Positions 11,131 through 21,611 of a DNA stretch of 64,000 bases are shown here, piece by piece (the stretch's first letter is position 1; each line of letters begins with the position of its first letter). The notes under the pieces are model-generated. The model was not told where the DNA came from and made no database searches. It was given only the letters and a program-made list of their open reading frames with translations. The translations under genes were made by a program, and so were the position numbers. The stretch is from contig JAPJBO010000013.1 in assembly GCA_030068145.1 (NCBI GenBank), positions 248,001-312,000 of the forward strand, given 5' to 3'. Origin of the DNA: Diplonema papillatum (taxonomy: Eukaryota > Euglenozoa > Diplonemea > Diplonemida > Diplonemidae).

Positions 11131-12073
11131 CACAAGCATGCACGGCAATGAACACCCATAAACAAACGAAAAGTCGAAATTCACCGATTTGTACGCTGCA
11201 CGGGATCGTCGGAAACACAAAGGAAACGTGCTCGTCTTTTTGCCTTTGGTAGGGGAGAGGTCGTCAATACCTGCCCTCACACCGCGGCCTGGGCAGCCTC
11301 TATTATCATGCGCAAGAAGCTACGCAGATCATCTCTCGAAGGAGGAAACAGCGGTAGCTGTGCACGCTCAAGTCCGTCGGGGGAAAAAGAGACCGAGCCC
11401 TTCATCCATGTAGAGCGCCCTCGAAAGGCAACTGCCTGGGCGCATTTCGCCGGAAACACAACACGTTCACCCTATAAAACTCACAAACAAAACGCTCGGA
11501 GGTGCTTGCTTGTACTCGTTTTAAGGCCCCAGGAGGAGACCGTTTGATACAACCGTTTCGAAGAGCAAAGAAACCCCGGAAACATCGACGTTTCCTTATA
11601 GAGAAACGCTGGTGGATGGGGGTTCCCGACGCTTCAACGTATGCGAGAAAGCGTTCTGAGGTGTCCGAGTGAGCGCTCGTCAGATCCCACAACGGGGGTT
11701 GGTTCATCTTCACCGTGCATGGAAGTCGGCTTCCGATAATAAGTGTGCAAGAACCGAAATGTACCGGTCCCGAAAATGGATGATATTCAAGTGCATAGGA
11801 TTGCGTGGTCCACGCCGCGAAGTCGATTCCGGACGGATCATCGTGACCATCGAGTACGATGGCACAGGTCGGCCTCACCCGGTGGGCACGTACCCGTCTC
11901 ATGAATGCCCCCATGAGGTAGGTTTACCCTACCGAGGTAGGCGTACCCTACCAAGGTACCGTGCGGAAATTGGCTGAAAAAGCTGTCCGCGGGCACTTTC
12001 CACGTGTGCGGCACCACCATTTTTACAACGCCTTCTCAACCTGCTTGCACCGCTTGCGTAAGACAAAAACACT
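11131..12073. other. No gene seen
   Basis: Contains a short tandem repeat at about 11915-11965 (ACCCTACC.AGGTA repeated three to four times). ORFs are short and on both strands. Confidence 0.4.
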
Positions 12074-12272
12074 CCACGAAGGAATGTACTTGGTGTCGGT
12101 CACAAACAGTCCCGGACATGGCTAGCCATAACCCATAACGAAAGCGTGCACCAAGTATACAACCCGTAACCATTTAGCTCTTTCTTGCTCTAAGAGAACC
12201 CATTCATGAACGGTCACACGGAGACCCTAATCCCCCGGAATCTCAAGCGAACTTTAACTCTAAAAAGTGAAC
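12074..12272 (+). repeat. Dispersed repeat family R6, copy 1
   Basis: About 200 bp beginning ACTTGGTGTCGGTCACAAAC and ending near AAGCGAACTTTAACTCTAAA. Near-identical copies lie at 32549-32745 and 54970-55135, a diverged one at 39073-39265, and a scrap at 46010-46065. Size and dispersal suggest a SINE-like element, but I see no clear tRNA-type B box or A-tail. Confidence 0.8.
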
Positions 12273-12793
12273 TTGCACTCTGAAAATGCAGTTGCCGAGA
12301 GTCAGCCGGCGACTCAAAACCACCAATCGATAACCACAAAAAAACGCCAAAAAAGCGACCCTGTTCACCTTCGGACTTTCTTCTTCTTTTTCTTCGAGCT
12401 TCACCGTTCCACCCAGCGAAAGTAGTAGTATAGTATGTGTCATCTGCCGAAGCAGCCGGAGACAGCAGGCGCAGGGGGCAGGTTTTGCTTTACTCTCTCT
12501 TGACCCGCCCCCGGCATCCCGCCTGTCCAATCACGGTCGAGAAAGGTTTGCGCTGAGGTGGTTGACCAGGCCCCCACGAAGCCTTATACACAACACGGCT
12601 ACAACACGAGGATGCAGCCCTGCTTAGGTGTGCACTCAGCCATCAGGCCACCCAGCGAAAGAGAAAAGAAAAAAGGCACCCGCAATAAGGAAGAGAAACA
12701 GGGAAAAGATGGGAATAGAGCAAGCTGCGTGTCTGCCTTTTTCTTGCTTCGTCTTTTTTCCCCCCGCCATTCTTTTCTTCGATTCCTTTTTAG

Positions 12794-12953
12794 GTCTCCT
12801 GGAGTTTCTTTTTCAAGCGGGACCTCCGTGGAGTAGACGGAGAGAGGAGGACTACGTGTCGGGGGTTTCGGCCCACGTGCGAGAGACGCTGCGCATAAAG
12901 TACATCCCGATTGTAGAAAGTCACCGGACTCAAATTCCCCGGAGTTTCAACGC
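12794..12953 (+). CDS. Possible coding exon
   Basis: Preceded by a textbook polypyrimidine tract and TAG acceptor (12745-12793). In one phase it reads LLEFLFQ..., then EEDYVSGVSAHVRETLRI and KYIPIV, which looks like real protein. The 3' limit is unclear: the frame runs on to the edge of the MITE at 12954. The family is not recognised. It could be an exon of the same unknown gene as those at 1-497 and 9309-9475. Confidence 0.3.
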
Positions 12954-13159
12954 GGTGAACTCCAGCAACTTTTGCTCGAGCTGTAGTCCGGTTTCAAGTG
13001 CGGGTGTGACCATACCCGGAAATAGGGTGTGCACACCCGGCAAATAGAGTGTGTGTCACACCCTATTTCACACCCTTTTTCACACCCTATTTCCGGGTGT
13101 GGAATAGGCCCGCTTTTGGAGAGTCTGTTGCACTCGAGCAAAAGTTGCTGGAGTTCACC
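12954..13159. mobile_element. MITE with perfect 27-bp terminal inverted repeats
   Basis: The first 27 bases (from GGTGAACTCCAGC to the XhoI-like CTCGAG) are the exact reverse complement of the last 27. Total length is 206 bp. The interior is built of repeated CACACCCTATTTC phrases. There is no ORF of note, so it is a non-autonomous DNA transposon. I see no convincing target duplication. Confidence 0.9.
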
Positions 13160-13182
13160 GTGAAGCGAACTTTCACCCTGTA

Positions 13183-13213
<31 letters not shown>

Positions 13214-13223
13214 GGGGGGGGGG
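13183..13223. repeat. Homopolymer junction C29-G12
   Basis: A run of 29 C directly followed by 12 G. It can fold on itself and is prone to slippage, so the length may be an assembly estimate. Confidence 0.9.
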
Positions 13224-13484
13224 CATTAGAGACTGCTGCAAGTGAGGCCAACCCCCCCGTGACTCCCCGGCGGCTTTTCTTTTTCATTCTGGATCGCGCA
13301 TTCACTTTTTTTAACTCGTCTTCTCGTTCTTGTCGCTCCTTTGATCTCTGCCTCTAAGACTCCATCACAGACAGGACGGCGACCAAGGTTGACCGCCGGT
13401 AACACAGAAAAAAAAGAGAACTCTATCTTTCTTCGTTTGACCCTGTTGCACATTACGACCCTTGAGTCACTGTTGAAAACAAAA

Positions 13485-13705
13485 AAAAAAAGAGTCGGAA
13501 GACAAGGCCTCAGAGTGGGCAAACTGGCTGAGAAGTGAATTGAGCACCCGGTAAAAGGGCGAGTCAACTGATTTCGTCATCTTATTTCTTATTTTCTTTC
13601 TCAAGCTAAAGCGCGTCACCAAACTCCTTGCCAAACAAACAAAGGTCGCAAGACACCAAACTGATCGTCCTTCGGGAACGACGGTAACACAAAAACTACG
13701 CTTCG
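13485..13705 (+). mobile_element. 5'-truncated LINE 3' end
   Basis: Matches 54285-54495, which is the end of the RNase H ORF plus 3' UTR of a LINE. It begins inside the coding sequence (ESEDKA..WANWLRSELSTR equivalent, ending in a stop) and continues through the same 3' UTR to a hairpin with a TTCG loop (GTCC-TTCG-GGAAC). An A-rich tract immediately precedes it. 5' truncation is typical of LINE insertion. Confidence 0.85.
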
Positions 13706-13959
13706 CATGCCTATGCGGAGCGCAGCCTGTCCGCGGGTGGCGGACGTGTTGCTGGTCGCTACAGTCCTACGTGGCTAGATGAAGAGGAAACAAACACAAC
13801 ACAAATGTGTAAATGACAGGAAAGCAAGGCCTACGCAACAGGGCAGTGATCCTTGCATCGTGTTTGCCCGCCCTTCGATACCCTCCCCCGCCTCAACGGT
13901 CAACCGGCGACTCAAAAACAGCTTCTTGCAACTTGGAATACTCCAGAGAACCGAGATCC

Positions 13960-14420
13960 TTCGAATTCTAGAAAACTCTGAAATGGCGCGCGTGTCGGAG
14001 TGCGAGGCGCGAAAGGAGCGCTGCTGGGCGGAGGAGAAACGGGCGCGCGAGATGCAGTTGCACACGCGGTATCTGCGGCTCAACGGCGCCCCCAGCTCTT
14101 CGGAGAGTCTGTGCACGTCGAGCGACAGCATGCGGAGCAGGCGGGGCGCCGCCTCAACGATCAATCGAGACTCAAAAATACCTTACAACTTAAAACAATC
14201 CAGAGTACCAAGATCCTTCGAATTTCAAAAACTCTATAAAATGGCGCGCGTGTCGGAGTGCGAGCCATGGAAGGAGCGCTGCTAGTTGCGATGCAGTTGC
14301 ACACGCGTACCTGCGGCTCAACGGCGCCCCCAGCTCTTCGGAGCGTCTGTGCACGTCGAGCGACAGCATGCGAAGCAGGGCGGGGCGCAGCCTGTCCGTG
14401 GGCCGTCGGACCTGTCGCTA
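13960..14420 (+). pseudogene. Two truncated tandem copies of the 14618 coding block
   Basis: Copy a (about 13960-14160) and copy b (about 14215-14410) repeat the first third of the 14618-15139 coding block, with the same lead (CTT..TTCGAATT, AACTCT, AAATGGCGCGCGTGTCGGAG). Each stops around the Ser/Arg-rich SESLCTSSDSMRS segment. Copy b also has an internal gap. The spacer between the second copy and the intact block is itself a repeat of 13740-13960 (ACAACACA.ATGTG, AAGGC.TACGCAACAG). Confidence 0.85.
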
Positions 14421-14617
14421 CACTTCTACATGGCTTGCCAAGGCTAAAAACACAACACAGATGTGAAACTGACGGAAAAGCAAGGCTTACGCAACAGACA
14501 GCGATCCCTGCAACCGTTTTTACCCGCCTTTCGCTACCAGCGATTCAAAAACACCTTCCTACAATTTGAACCCATCCAGAGTACCAAGATTCTTCGAATT
14601 CCAAAAAACTCTATAAA

Positions 14618-15139
14618 ATGGCGCGCGTGTCGGAGTGCGAGGCGTGGAAGGAGCGCTGCTGGGCGGAGGAGAAACGGGCGCGCGAGATGCAGTTGCACAC
14701 GCGGTACCTTCGGCTCAACGGCGCCCCCAGCTCTTCGGAGAGTCTGTGCACGTCGAGCGACAGCATGCGGAGCAGGGCGGGGCGCAGCCTGTCTGGCGGG
14801 CCGTCGGACCTGTCGCTTTCGGCGTCCGGGGTGCCGTCGCTGCTGCTGCGGAAGCGGCTTGAAAAAGTCGAGCGGCGGCTCCGCCGCGAGCGGTTGACCC
14901 GCGAAGCGGTCCAGGCCGAGCTGCGGGAGTTGAAGTTCCTCGTCAACGCTTGCTGCACCACGGCGGCGGGCGCGGTTCCTCCTCTTCCGCCGCAGCCGGC
15001 GCCTAGCGTCCCGCGGCCGCCGAAGGCCCAAGGCAGCGCGCCTCGGCGTAGGCAGCTTTATTCTTCGTCCGGGTCGGGCTCGTCCTTCACCTCTTCTACG
15101 ATCCAAGGCTCGCGTGCGTCTTCTGGCCCTTCTGCTTGA
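14618..15139 (+). CDS. Predicted coiled-coil protein or terminal exon
   Basis: Reads 173 residues. Residues 1-35 are a charged helical lead (ECEAWKERCWAEEKRAREMQ), residues 40-75 are Ser-rich, and residues about 80-115 are a strongly basic/acidic heptad-like coiled coil (RKRLEKVERRLRRERLTREA). The C-terminal part is Pro- then Ser-rich and ends SSSGSGSSFTS...SSGPSA. GC is high and codon use is biased, as in the other host exons here. The ATG is directly preceded by TCTATAAA. The frame is open upstream back to a possible acceptor near 14580, so this may be a last exon instead of a whole gene. Two broken copies precede it and one follows. Function unknown. Confidence 0.55.
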   Translation: MARVSECEAWKERCWAEEKRAREMQLHTRYLRLNGAPSSSESLCTSSDSMRSRAGRSLSGGPSDLSLSASGVPSLLLRKRLEKVERRLRRERLTREAVQAELRELKFLVNACCTTAAGAVPPLPPQPAPSVPRPPKAQGSAPRRRQLYSSSGSGSSFTSSTIQGSRASSGPSA

Positions 15140-15189
15140 GTCGCCGCCGTACCTTTGGCGAGACTAGCAGTGCCCGTCCAGTGATTGGT

Positions 15190-15990
15190 TTCCTGCCGAG
15201 ATCTTCGACAGACTACGAACAGCTGAACCACATGGGTCAGGCTCCACAGAAAAACGTCTGCCTTATCATTGCTGATGAAGTTCGATTCTTTTTTTGTCAA
15301 AGGCTGGGGTTCATCATTTTGAACCCATGCACCTTTCGGACGGGAGAGACCTTGTCAGAAGGAATCAACCATAGTCTGACACAAGTTCGAGATCGCCTTC
15401 TGTGCGCCATCGGACCTGTCGCTTTCGGCGTCCGGGGTTGCTGCGGAAGTGGCTCGAGAAAGTCGAGCGGCGGCTCCGCCGCAGCGGTTGACCCGCGAAG
15501 CGGTCCAGGCCGAGCTGCGGGAGTTGAAGTTCCTCGTCACCGCGTGCTGCACCACGGCGGCGGGCGCGGTTCCTCCTCCTCCGCCGCAGCCGGCGCCCAG
15601 CGTCCCGCGGCCGCCGAAGGCCCAAGGCAGCGCGCCTCGGCGTAGGCAGCTTTATTCTTCGTCCGGGTCGGGTTCGTCCTTCACCTCTTCTACGTCCAAG
15701 GCTCGCGCTTGTCATCTGGCCCGTCTGCTTGAGTCTGAGTCGCCGCCGTACCTTTGGCGAGGCTATCAGTGCGTTCATCGATTGATTGACTACAAACAGC
15801 TGCCTGCGGCGCAGACACACATCGGTCAGGCTCCGCAGAAGAACGGCTGCCTTATCGATGCTCACGGAGTTCGATTTCTTTGTCGACGGCTGGAGATCAT
15901 CATTTTGAACCCATGCAACTTCCAGATGGGAGAGACCTTGTCAGAAGAACCAACCACTTCCGGGTGGGCTAGTCTGATACAAGTTGAGCA
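15190..15990 (+). repeat. Partial tandem copy of the coiled-coil block and its 3' flank
   Basis: 15408-15730 repeats the coiled-coil, Pro-rich and Ser-rich part of 14618-15139 at high identity. The sequence after it (15785-15990: TCAGGCTCC.CAGAA, GCCTTATC, TTTTGAACCCATGCA, GGGAGAGACCTTGTCAGAAG) repeats 15200-15390. The duplication unit is therefore about 590 bp. The 230-residue frame at 15449-16141 crosses the copy and is probably not a separate gene. Confidence 0.8.
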
Positions 15991-16215
15991 GGAAAAACAA
16001 AGAGACGACCCCCAGCCGTTGTGGGATCTTTCAATGTCTATTGTTCAGGATCGCCTGCGGTCAGTCTTGAACGTCAAGCTTCGTCGAAACGTGCTTTTCG
16101 TCACTCGCAGCGGCTACATGTTTCCTGATGCTGGCTCGTAACGTCGAGATACGCTTCCATCACCGCTGTTCGCAGGCCTCCGGGAGATACTTAGCCTTGC
16201 AGAAGGATACCCGCC

Positions 16216-16380
16216 GATTAGCGCAGCATTCCCAAACTGAGCGACTCGTGCTAGCAAGGAGTTGACCAACATGGCACGTCGAGGAAATACGGTACTCTCA
16301 CCCTCTGTGGATACTCCATTCTAGGAGACTTACCTCGACTCCAGTTGTGTCCCCAAGTAGCATACGCCACATTCCGAATT
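16216..16380 (-). pseudogene. LSU rRNA fragment, D1 region (minus strand)
   Basis: Reverse complement of most of the rRNA segment at 20640-20795. It contains the complement of GAGGGTGAGAGTCCCGTA and of the GAGTCG..CAGTTTGGGAATGC block of eukaryotic LSU. It is inverted relative to the other three LSU pieces in the window. Confidence 0.82.
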
Positions 16381-16484
16381 GCACATATGCACGTCGTAAG
16401 TAGTCATTTAGTGATGCAATTCGGCACGATGATATCCGCTGCGCGCACGCCAAGGTGCTATCCGTCGCGGCTGTACTTTAGCGT

Positions 16485-16690
16485 CGCACTGGTAGCATGG
16501 CCGTTCCTGGCTGTGACGAGCGACGAACAGCCGCCTGACATACCAGATTCACACCGCTGTCCTGTCTGGCAGACACTCGAACTCCGTGCTGATGATGGTC
16601 CGCCTTCTGTGTCTATGACTTAAAGACGGTGCAGACAGGACCAGTGAATGCGGCGTTGAGCACGCATCCACTAACAAGCCGAATCAAGAA
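16485..16690 (+). repeat. Dispersed repeat family R5, copy 2
   Basis: Diverged copy of 10905-11130 (CTGTGACGAGC, GAACAGCCGCCTGACA, GATGATGGTCCGCCTTCTG, GACCAGTG...GCGTTGAGCA). Confidence 0.75.
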
Positions 16691-17419
16691 ACCTTCAATA
16701 CACAATACCCCCTCCCTTCTCCATTCGCCACAACGCGTCCTTTCCTTTGCACGGTCAGTCGCTTCCGCGACTCGTCCGGCGCAAGGGTTCGTGGTGAAAG
16801 CGCGGGGGCTGCTTGTTCGCGGTTAGATCAACATTTAAATGACACCCACCAACACACAATAAGTTGTCGACGGACAAGTAAAAGAATACAACAAAACTAC
16901 GCATTTTCTTCCCGTTGCTGGAACAGGCCAGTACAAACTGACGAACCTGGTTTCAAGGGATCGATGGGATGGAATTGGTTTCCTGGAGTTGGACAATGTC
17001 GATGTTGTATTTGGTGATCCAGAACACAGTTTCGTCGTTGAGTCCAGCTGTTGCAGTGGAAGACTAGAACCTTCAAGCGCGGTTTGGGACCAGGACGTGG
17101 TGATGAATGCCGCCACCGTCAAGGAGTGACTTGCCGTGTGTGCCTGTTGGAGCGGGGATGTACGAGTTTGCCTCCCTGGCTACCTTGACCTCGGCCCCGC
17201 TGCGTCAAGGACTCCGAGGATAATCCCATATCCCCATTGCATTGCCTGCCGCTGTCTATCGGTCCATCATGAAGACGATCCGCCAGGACGTTATCCACCA
17301 CGGCGTATATCCTTACAGTAGTGAATTGACCGACGCCAAGTGGAATGAAGACGTTTGGAATTCCACGCAAAACATCAAAACAACAACAAGCTTGCCATGC
17401 AAGGCTGGAGTTTTTCCAC
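16691..17419. other. No gene seen
   Basis: Short mixed ORFs. A phrase at about 17230-17270 (TTGCCTGCCGCTGT) belongs to family R3. Confidence 0.4.
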
Positions 17420-17880
17420 CGTGGGGCTTCGGAGATGCACACGACAGGCTCAACTGCCCAGGCAGAATGGGGGAAGGAGAGAGGGTGCTACCGGGTCTCT
17501 CTACAAGCCAGTGCTCTCTGTGCTTGCTGAAACTACTTGACTACTTGCGCCGAACCCTCATCAGCTTTTCACTGTGGGGTCGTTGGTGCAACACAACAAC
17601 TGCCCAGAGGGGACACCACACTGTCTCTCTACAAGCCGACGCTCTGTGTGCTTGCTGAACTACTCGTGCCACTCCCTCATCAGTCTTTCACTGTTTCGGA
17701 GATGCAACACAACACCTGCCCAGGTAGAACGGGGCGCGCACTCCCTCATCAGTCTTTCACTGTTTCGGAGATGCAACACAACACCTGCCCAGGTAGAACG
17801 GGGGAGGAGAGGGGGCGCCACAGGGGGTCTCTCTGCAGGCAGGCGCTCTCTGTGCATTTTGTCACCGAAGCGCGCGAGGG
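17420..17880 (+). repeat. Tandem repeat of about 130 bp upstream of UBC12-like gene
   Basis: Three and a half imperfect units share TTTCACTG, CAACACAAC.CTGCCCAG, GGTCTCTCT.CA.GC and GCTCTCTGTGC. Part of the unit (17671-17735) is repeated exactly once more. The array stops about 15 bp before the ATG of the UBC12-like gene, so it occupies the promoter/5' UTR position. Confidence 0.8.
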
Positions 17881-17890
17881 GTCGTCGAAA

Positions 17891-19841
17891 ATGCTTCGAT
17901 CCGGGCTGGAGAAGCGGGTCATGACCCTGAAAAAGGAAAAAGAAGAGAAGAAGACCGGAGGAAAGGTGTGTCCCAGCGGCCTCTCTTCATCTGTTCCCCT
18001 CTCTCCGAACTTCTTATTCGGACCAGCCACGTTGCTGCCCTCAACCTTTGTTGCGCTCGTTGTGTTTGCTAGCACGAAAAGCGCGAACCAAGCTAGACCT
18101 GTGTGCCGATCGGGGCGACCCGTATCGTGTACAAATCACTGCTGGTTTGCCGAGCAGAATCCTCCAGAATGTGCTCTTTTTTGTGCAATGCTTTGTTGCC
18201 ACGCATTGGTAGTTGGCTGCGTACTGGGCTTTGTACTACCAGTACGCGGCCAACTATGGGATCGCTTGAGCATCCTCCTTTTTCGGGACCGGTTGCATGC
18301 GTGCAGCCGGAAAACTACGTCGTGCTGGAAAATGACAACCCCACACACAGGCCGCTGCCGACATGCGCCTGAACAAAGACCTCAGCGAAGTTGACTTCTC
18401 CAACAACCCGAACGTTACCCTCGTGATCCCGGTTCCCGAAAACTCGCGCGAGCTCTTGCTGACCCTGAAGCCGACTGAAGGCCATTACCAGGTGCCCTTT
18501 CTTTTACGGATTTAATACCGAAAGATGCCCACTGAAGTGGCTTGTCACAACGCGACGCATTAAGCTTGCAGATCATCATCAGGCTCAGTGGAACTGAGTG
18601 TCTGCCAACAGAACAGCAAATCGGTCTGGTTCGGCAGATAGCCGTTTACACCACGAGGGCACACAAATTCATCTCAAGAAGAATGACCTACAACGCCCGA
18701 GAAACCAGTAACGTTCTCCTCCTTGTCGTGCGCTTGATGCGATTGACACCGGTCTCCGCGCCGCTGCGGAAAAGTAGTGAGTAGAACCAACCAACTCTCA
18801 ACGATCTTCGTGTGCCACATTGCATCTTTGGTCGTATAAGACTGGCGTTTCATACGACAATACAAGACTCGCGCCACCCTACCATTGCGACGAATCTGCA
18901 AAGACAACTCTGCGGATCACAGTATTAGGGGAAAGAGCGCGATGAATGAATGAACACACGCACGTGACTTCTGCGTATGCCGTTGTTTCCAGCTGCCAAA
19001 CGAGCAAATCGATGGGGCATGGAAAAAGAACCGAAACCCAGTGCAGATGGACAGATGGATGTGTCTGCATGAAGGACGTGCCGATACGTGCTGATAGAAC
19101 ACAGTGAGAAGCACATTATATATCCCCTGCAGTAGTTGCACACTGCCCAAACCATCGCAGGGCGGCACGTTCAAGTTTAAAGTGTCGGTTCCTTACGACT
19201 ACCCGCACACGCCGCCGAAGGTCTTCTACGACCTGGCTATCAACCAAACGAAAATCTTCCACCCGAACATTGACGAGGACGGGAAGGTCTGCCTCAACAT
19301 CCTTCGCGCCGAGTGGCGTCCGGTCCTCACCATCAAGGCCGTCATCTTTGGCATGCAGCTCCTCTTCAGCGAACCGAATCCAGACGACCCGCTGAACAAA
19401 AAGGTGTGGTTACCGTGTCTCCCGCACGACTCTGTCTGCAGCGTGCACCGAACTGTCCAAATGACCTGCGGCCCCATTTCTTGTCTCTAGTCATGGAGAA
19501 AAAGACCCGCCAGCACGGGGGTTTCGTTTCTTGATGAAATATCCCTTTCGAGACTCGAGGCCACCGGACCCTCAAGCCACGAAAACTCTACCTTGCAAAC
19601 CCCACTTAGTTTGTTCCTCCGGCTCGGGCCTAGCCTTTCAAAGGACCCCAGGACACCAGCCTCTTGATAACACGTAATATTAACGGAGTCGAATCCCAGG
19701 GGGATTACATGCTTTTAGTGTTTCGGGGTCAGTCGGTCATCAACGATAGCAACACACCTTCAGGCCGCGAAGCTCCTGAGGGAGGACAAGAAGATGTTCA
19801 CGCACGTAGTGCGTGCTTGGATGAGAGGCGACTATGTTTGA
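17891..19841 (+). CDS. UBC12: NEDD8-conjugating E2 enzyme, UBC12/UBE2M-like (4 exons)
   Basis: Exons 17891-17965, 18351-18491, 19161-19403 and 19764-19841 join in phase 0 through GT-AG introns and give 178 residues (human UBE2M has 183). Exon 1 encodes a short basic, Lys/Glu-rich N-terminal tail, the part of this family that docks on the NEDD8 E1. Exon 2 matches the UBC12 start of the fold (RLNKDLSEVDF against human RIQKDINELNL). Exon 3 carries the E2 core: YPHTPPKV, HPNID at 106-110, the active-site Cys at 116 in GKVCLNIL, then LRAEWRPVLTI and FSEPNPDDPLNK. Exon 4 gives the C-terminal helices, ending MRGDYV, as in UBC12 MRGGYI. The enzyme charges NEDD8 and passes it to cullins, with RBX1/DCN1 as partners. 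All catalytic elements are present. A tandem repeat abuts the start codon. Confidence 0.95.
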
Positions 19842-20591
19842 GTTGGGGTTCGAGCCGGAGAATCCGAGGGACGGATATGCATGAAGCGGTATTGACCGCC
19901 ACTTCTTTGTGTGTTCCCACCGTCTAGTCACTTATTCTGGACCTGTGGTGGACCAACCGACCCCACATTGCACCGATGCGCCTGGTTTTAGTGCTGCCAA
20001 CAAAACTAAGCAGCGTAGAAGAGGCGCAAACCAGCCTGCCCATGGGCGCACCAACAAGGTTGCAAGACCGGGCGACCAATGCAGCACCTCCATCTTCTCC
20101 TGTGCTGTGCTATCCGTTTGTGTTGCTTCTTGAGATGCTCGCCGATCAGTAGGTGCAGTCGGATGGAGGGATCTGGACTGTGCGGCGCGCACCCTGTACC
20201 TTGTGTGAGAGGACAGGGTACGCGTTGCCATTGCCGAGATCGATAGTGGTAGCTAATTCGGAGGTTGCCGACTGACCAAAGAAGCGTGGCCAGCAGAGCC
20301 AGAGTGAACCGGGTCCCTTCGTCCAGGGGTTCATAGACTCACACAACAAGCGCACTCTTGCTCTCAATGGGGGTTGGTTTGTTTGCCCTGGATGGTCGGT
20401 CTTCTTCGCCTGAACGACATGCAAGCGATGCTTTACCCGTGGCTATTCGCGCAATGGAGATGGAAGTACGACGGTAGTAGCGGAGCAAGCACAGGGGTAT
20501 CGAACCACACACAGTACTCATCAGGTCGTCGAACGCATTAGCGGGCTGGGTTCGCCCATGCCCATCAGCAGTTGAGTGTCGCTTGAAAATC
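19842..20591. other. No gene seen
   Basis: 3' flank of the UBC12-like gene and anonymous sequence. Only short ORFs. Confidence 0.4.
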
Positions 20592-20795
20592 TAGTAACGG
20601 CGAGTGAACAGGGCAGAGCCCAAGCCTGAACCGGTGTTCTACGGATATCCGGAATGTGGCGCAAGCTGCTTGGGGACACAACTGGCGTCGAGGTAAGTCT
20701 CCTGGAATGGGAGGGTGAGAGTCCCGTATTTCCTTGACGAGCCATGTTGGTTAACTCCTTGCTAGCACGAGTCGCTCAGTTTGGGAATGCTGGAG
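20592..20795 (+). pseudogene. LSU rRNA fragment, D1 region (plus strand)
   Basis: Starts inside the LSU 5' region (CTAGTAACGGCGAGTGAACA, GGGCAGAGCCCAAGCCTGAA) and continues through GGGGACACAACTGG, GGAGGGTGAGAGTCCCGTA and CGAGTCGCTCAGTTTGGGAATGC, all in rRNA order. It overlaps the 9632-9750 fragment at its 5' end and the 16216-16380 fragment at its 3' end. It is then joined directly to a scrap of the 9309-9475 exon (20796-20865). Confidence 0.87.
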
Positions 20796-20870
20796 TTGAA
20801 TCGCAAGGTTTGATGAAATTGGATGGTGTTTGGTCAATGGCTTTTTCGGTGGATCTTCATTCACCGAGAA
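20796..20870 (+). pseudogene. Scrap of the 9309-9475 exon and its following intron
   Basis: CTGGAGTTGAATCGCAAG, then GTTTGATG and GGATGGTGTTYGGTCAATGG match 9459-9520. This places an exon-intron boundary copy immediately after an rRNA fragment. Confidence 0.7.
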
Positions 20871-21424
20871 AGCCGCCCGGTACTGCACCCTGAACCCCCA
20901 CCCCGAAGAAGACTTGATGCTAACATCTAACATGCCCCAGCTCCTGAGAGGCTGGGCTCCACCGTGTAGAAACAAACCGAGATCCTCCCCCTGTATACCG
21001 TGGTGTCGGTCGCATGAGTCTCTCTTGGCCGCGTGCGAGAGTGAACGAGTACGCAAAGCTGTGAGTAGATAATAAAGAACGAGTAAATGACAAAGCACAG
21101 AGATTGCACGTGCTAACTTACCGACGGAGATCGCCCGCAATCCTTCTTACCTACCCTGTACGACCCACATTTTGGCTTAAAGGGTCGAAACGCAGTTTCG
21201 TGCCAGGACACGGTGCGGTGTTGGACACATACCATTTCAAGCACGTCCTTGCATCCCCCCCACCCGTATGTTTCACCTATCCAAACCAGCCTGGGGTCGC
21301 GCACTGTTTATTCTTTTTCTTTTAGCTGCGCACTCTTTTCTCAGAGCCATCCCGGCGCGCGCGCACTTGTCCTTCTCGCTCGTTTCTTGGCGGCCCATCC
21401 TCTGCCCCCCTCGTCTCTTCCTAG

Positions 21425-21611
21425 GACCACCACCGTTCCTCGGATACCGGGGCCTGGGGTCCAGGTCCCGTCGGCAAGCCATTTGCGGCAGATCCAATTG
21501 CCGCCCGAACTGCGGTTGGAGACGAGCAGTCGGAGTTCTCATCCTTTTGTCTGGGGGTCGCAAAGACGACCTAGCTGGCCTTTTGCAGAAACGTACCATC
21601 TTGCCAACGAG
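21425..21611 (+). CDS. Candidate coding exon, family unknown
   Basis: Lies between a strong polypyrimidine-TAG acceptor (21399-21424) and a donor GTAGAA at 21612. One phase is open throughout (one base plus 62 codons) and reads a Pro/Ser-rich start and then SSHPFVWGSQRRPSWPF and AETYHLANE. Two other phases are partly open, so the call is weak. No domain recognised. Confidence 0.3.

Noticed and set aside
12074-12272. tRNA-derived SINE
   Set aside because: Repeat length and dispersal fit, but no A box/B box pair or 3' A-tail is visible, so it is kept as an unclassified repeat.
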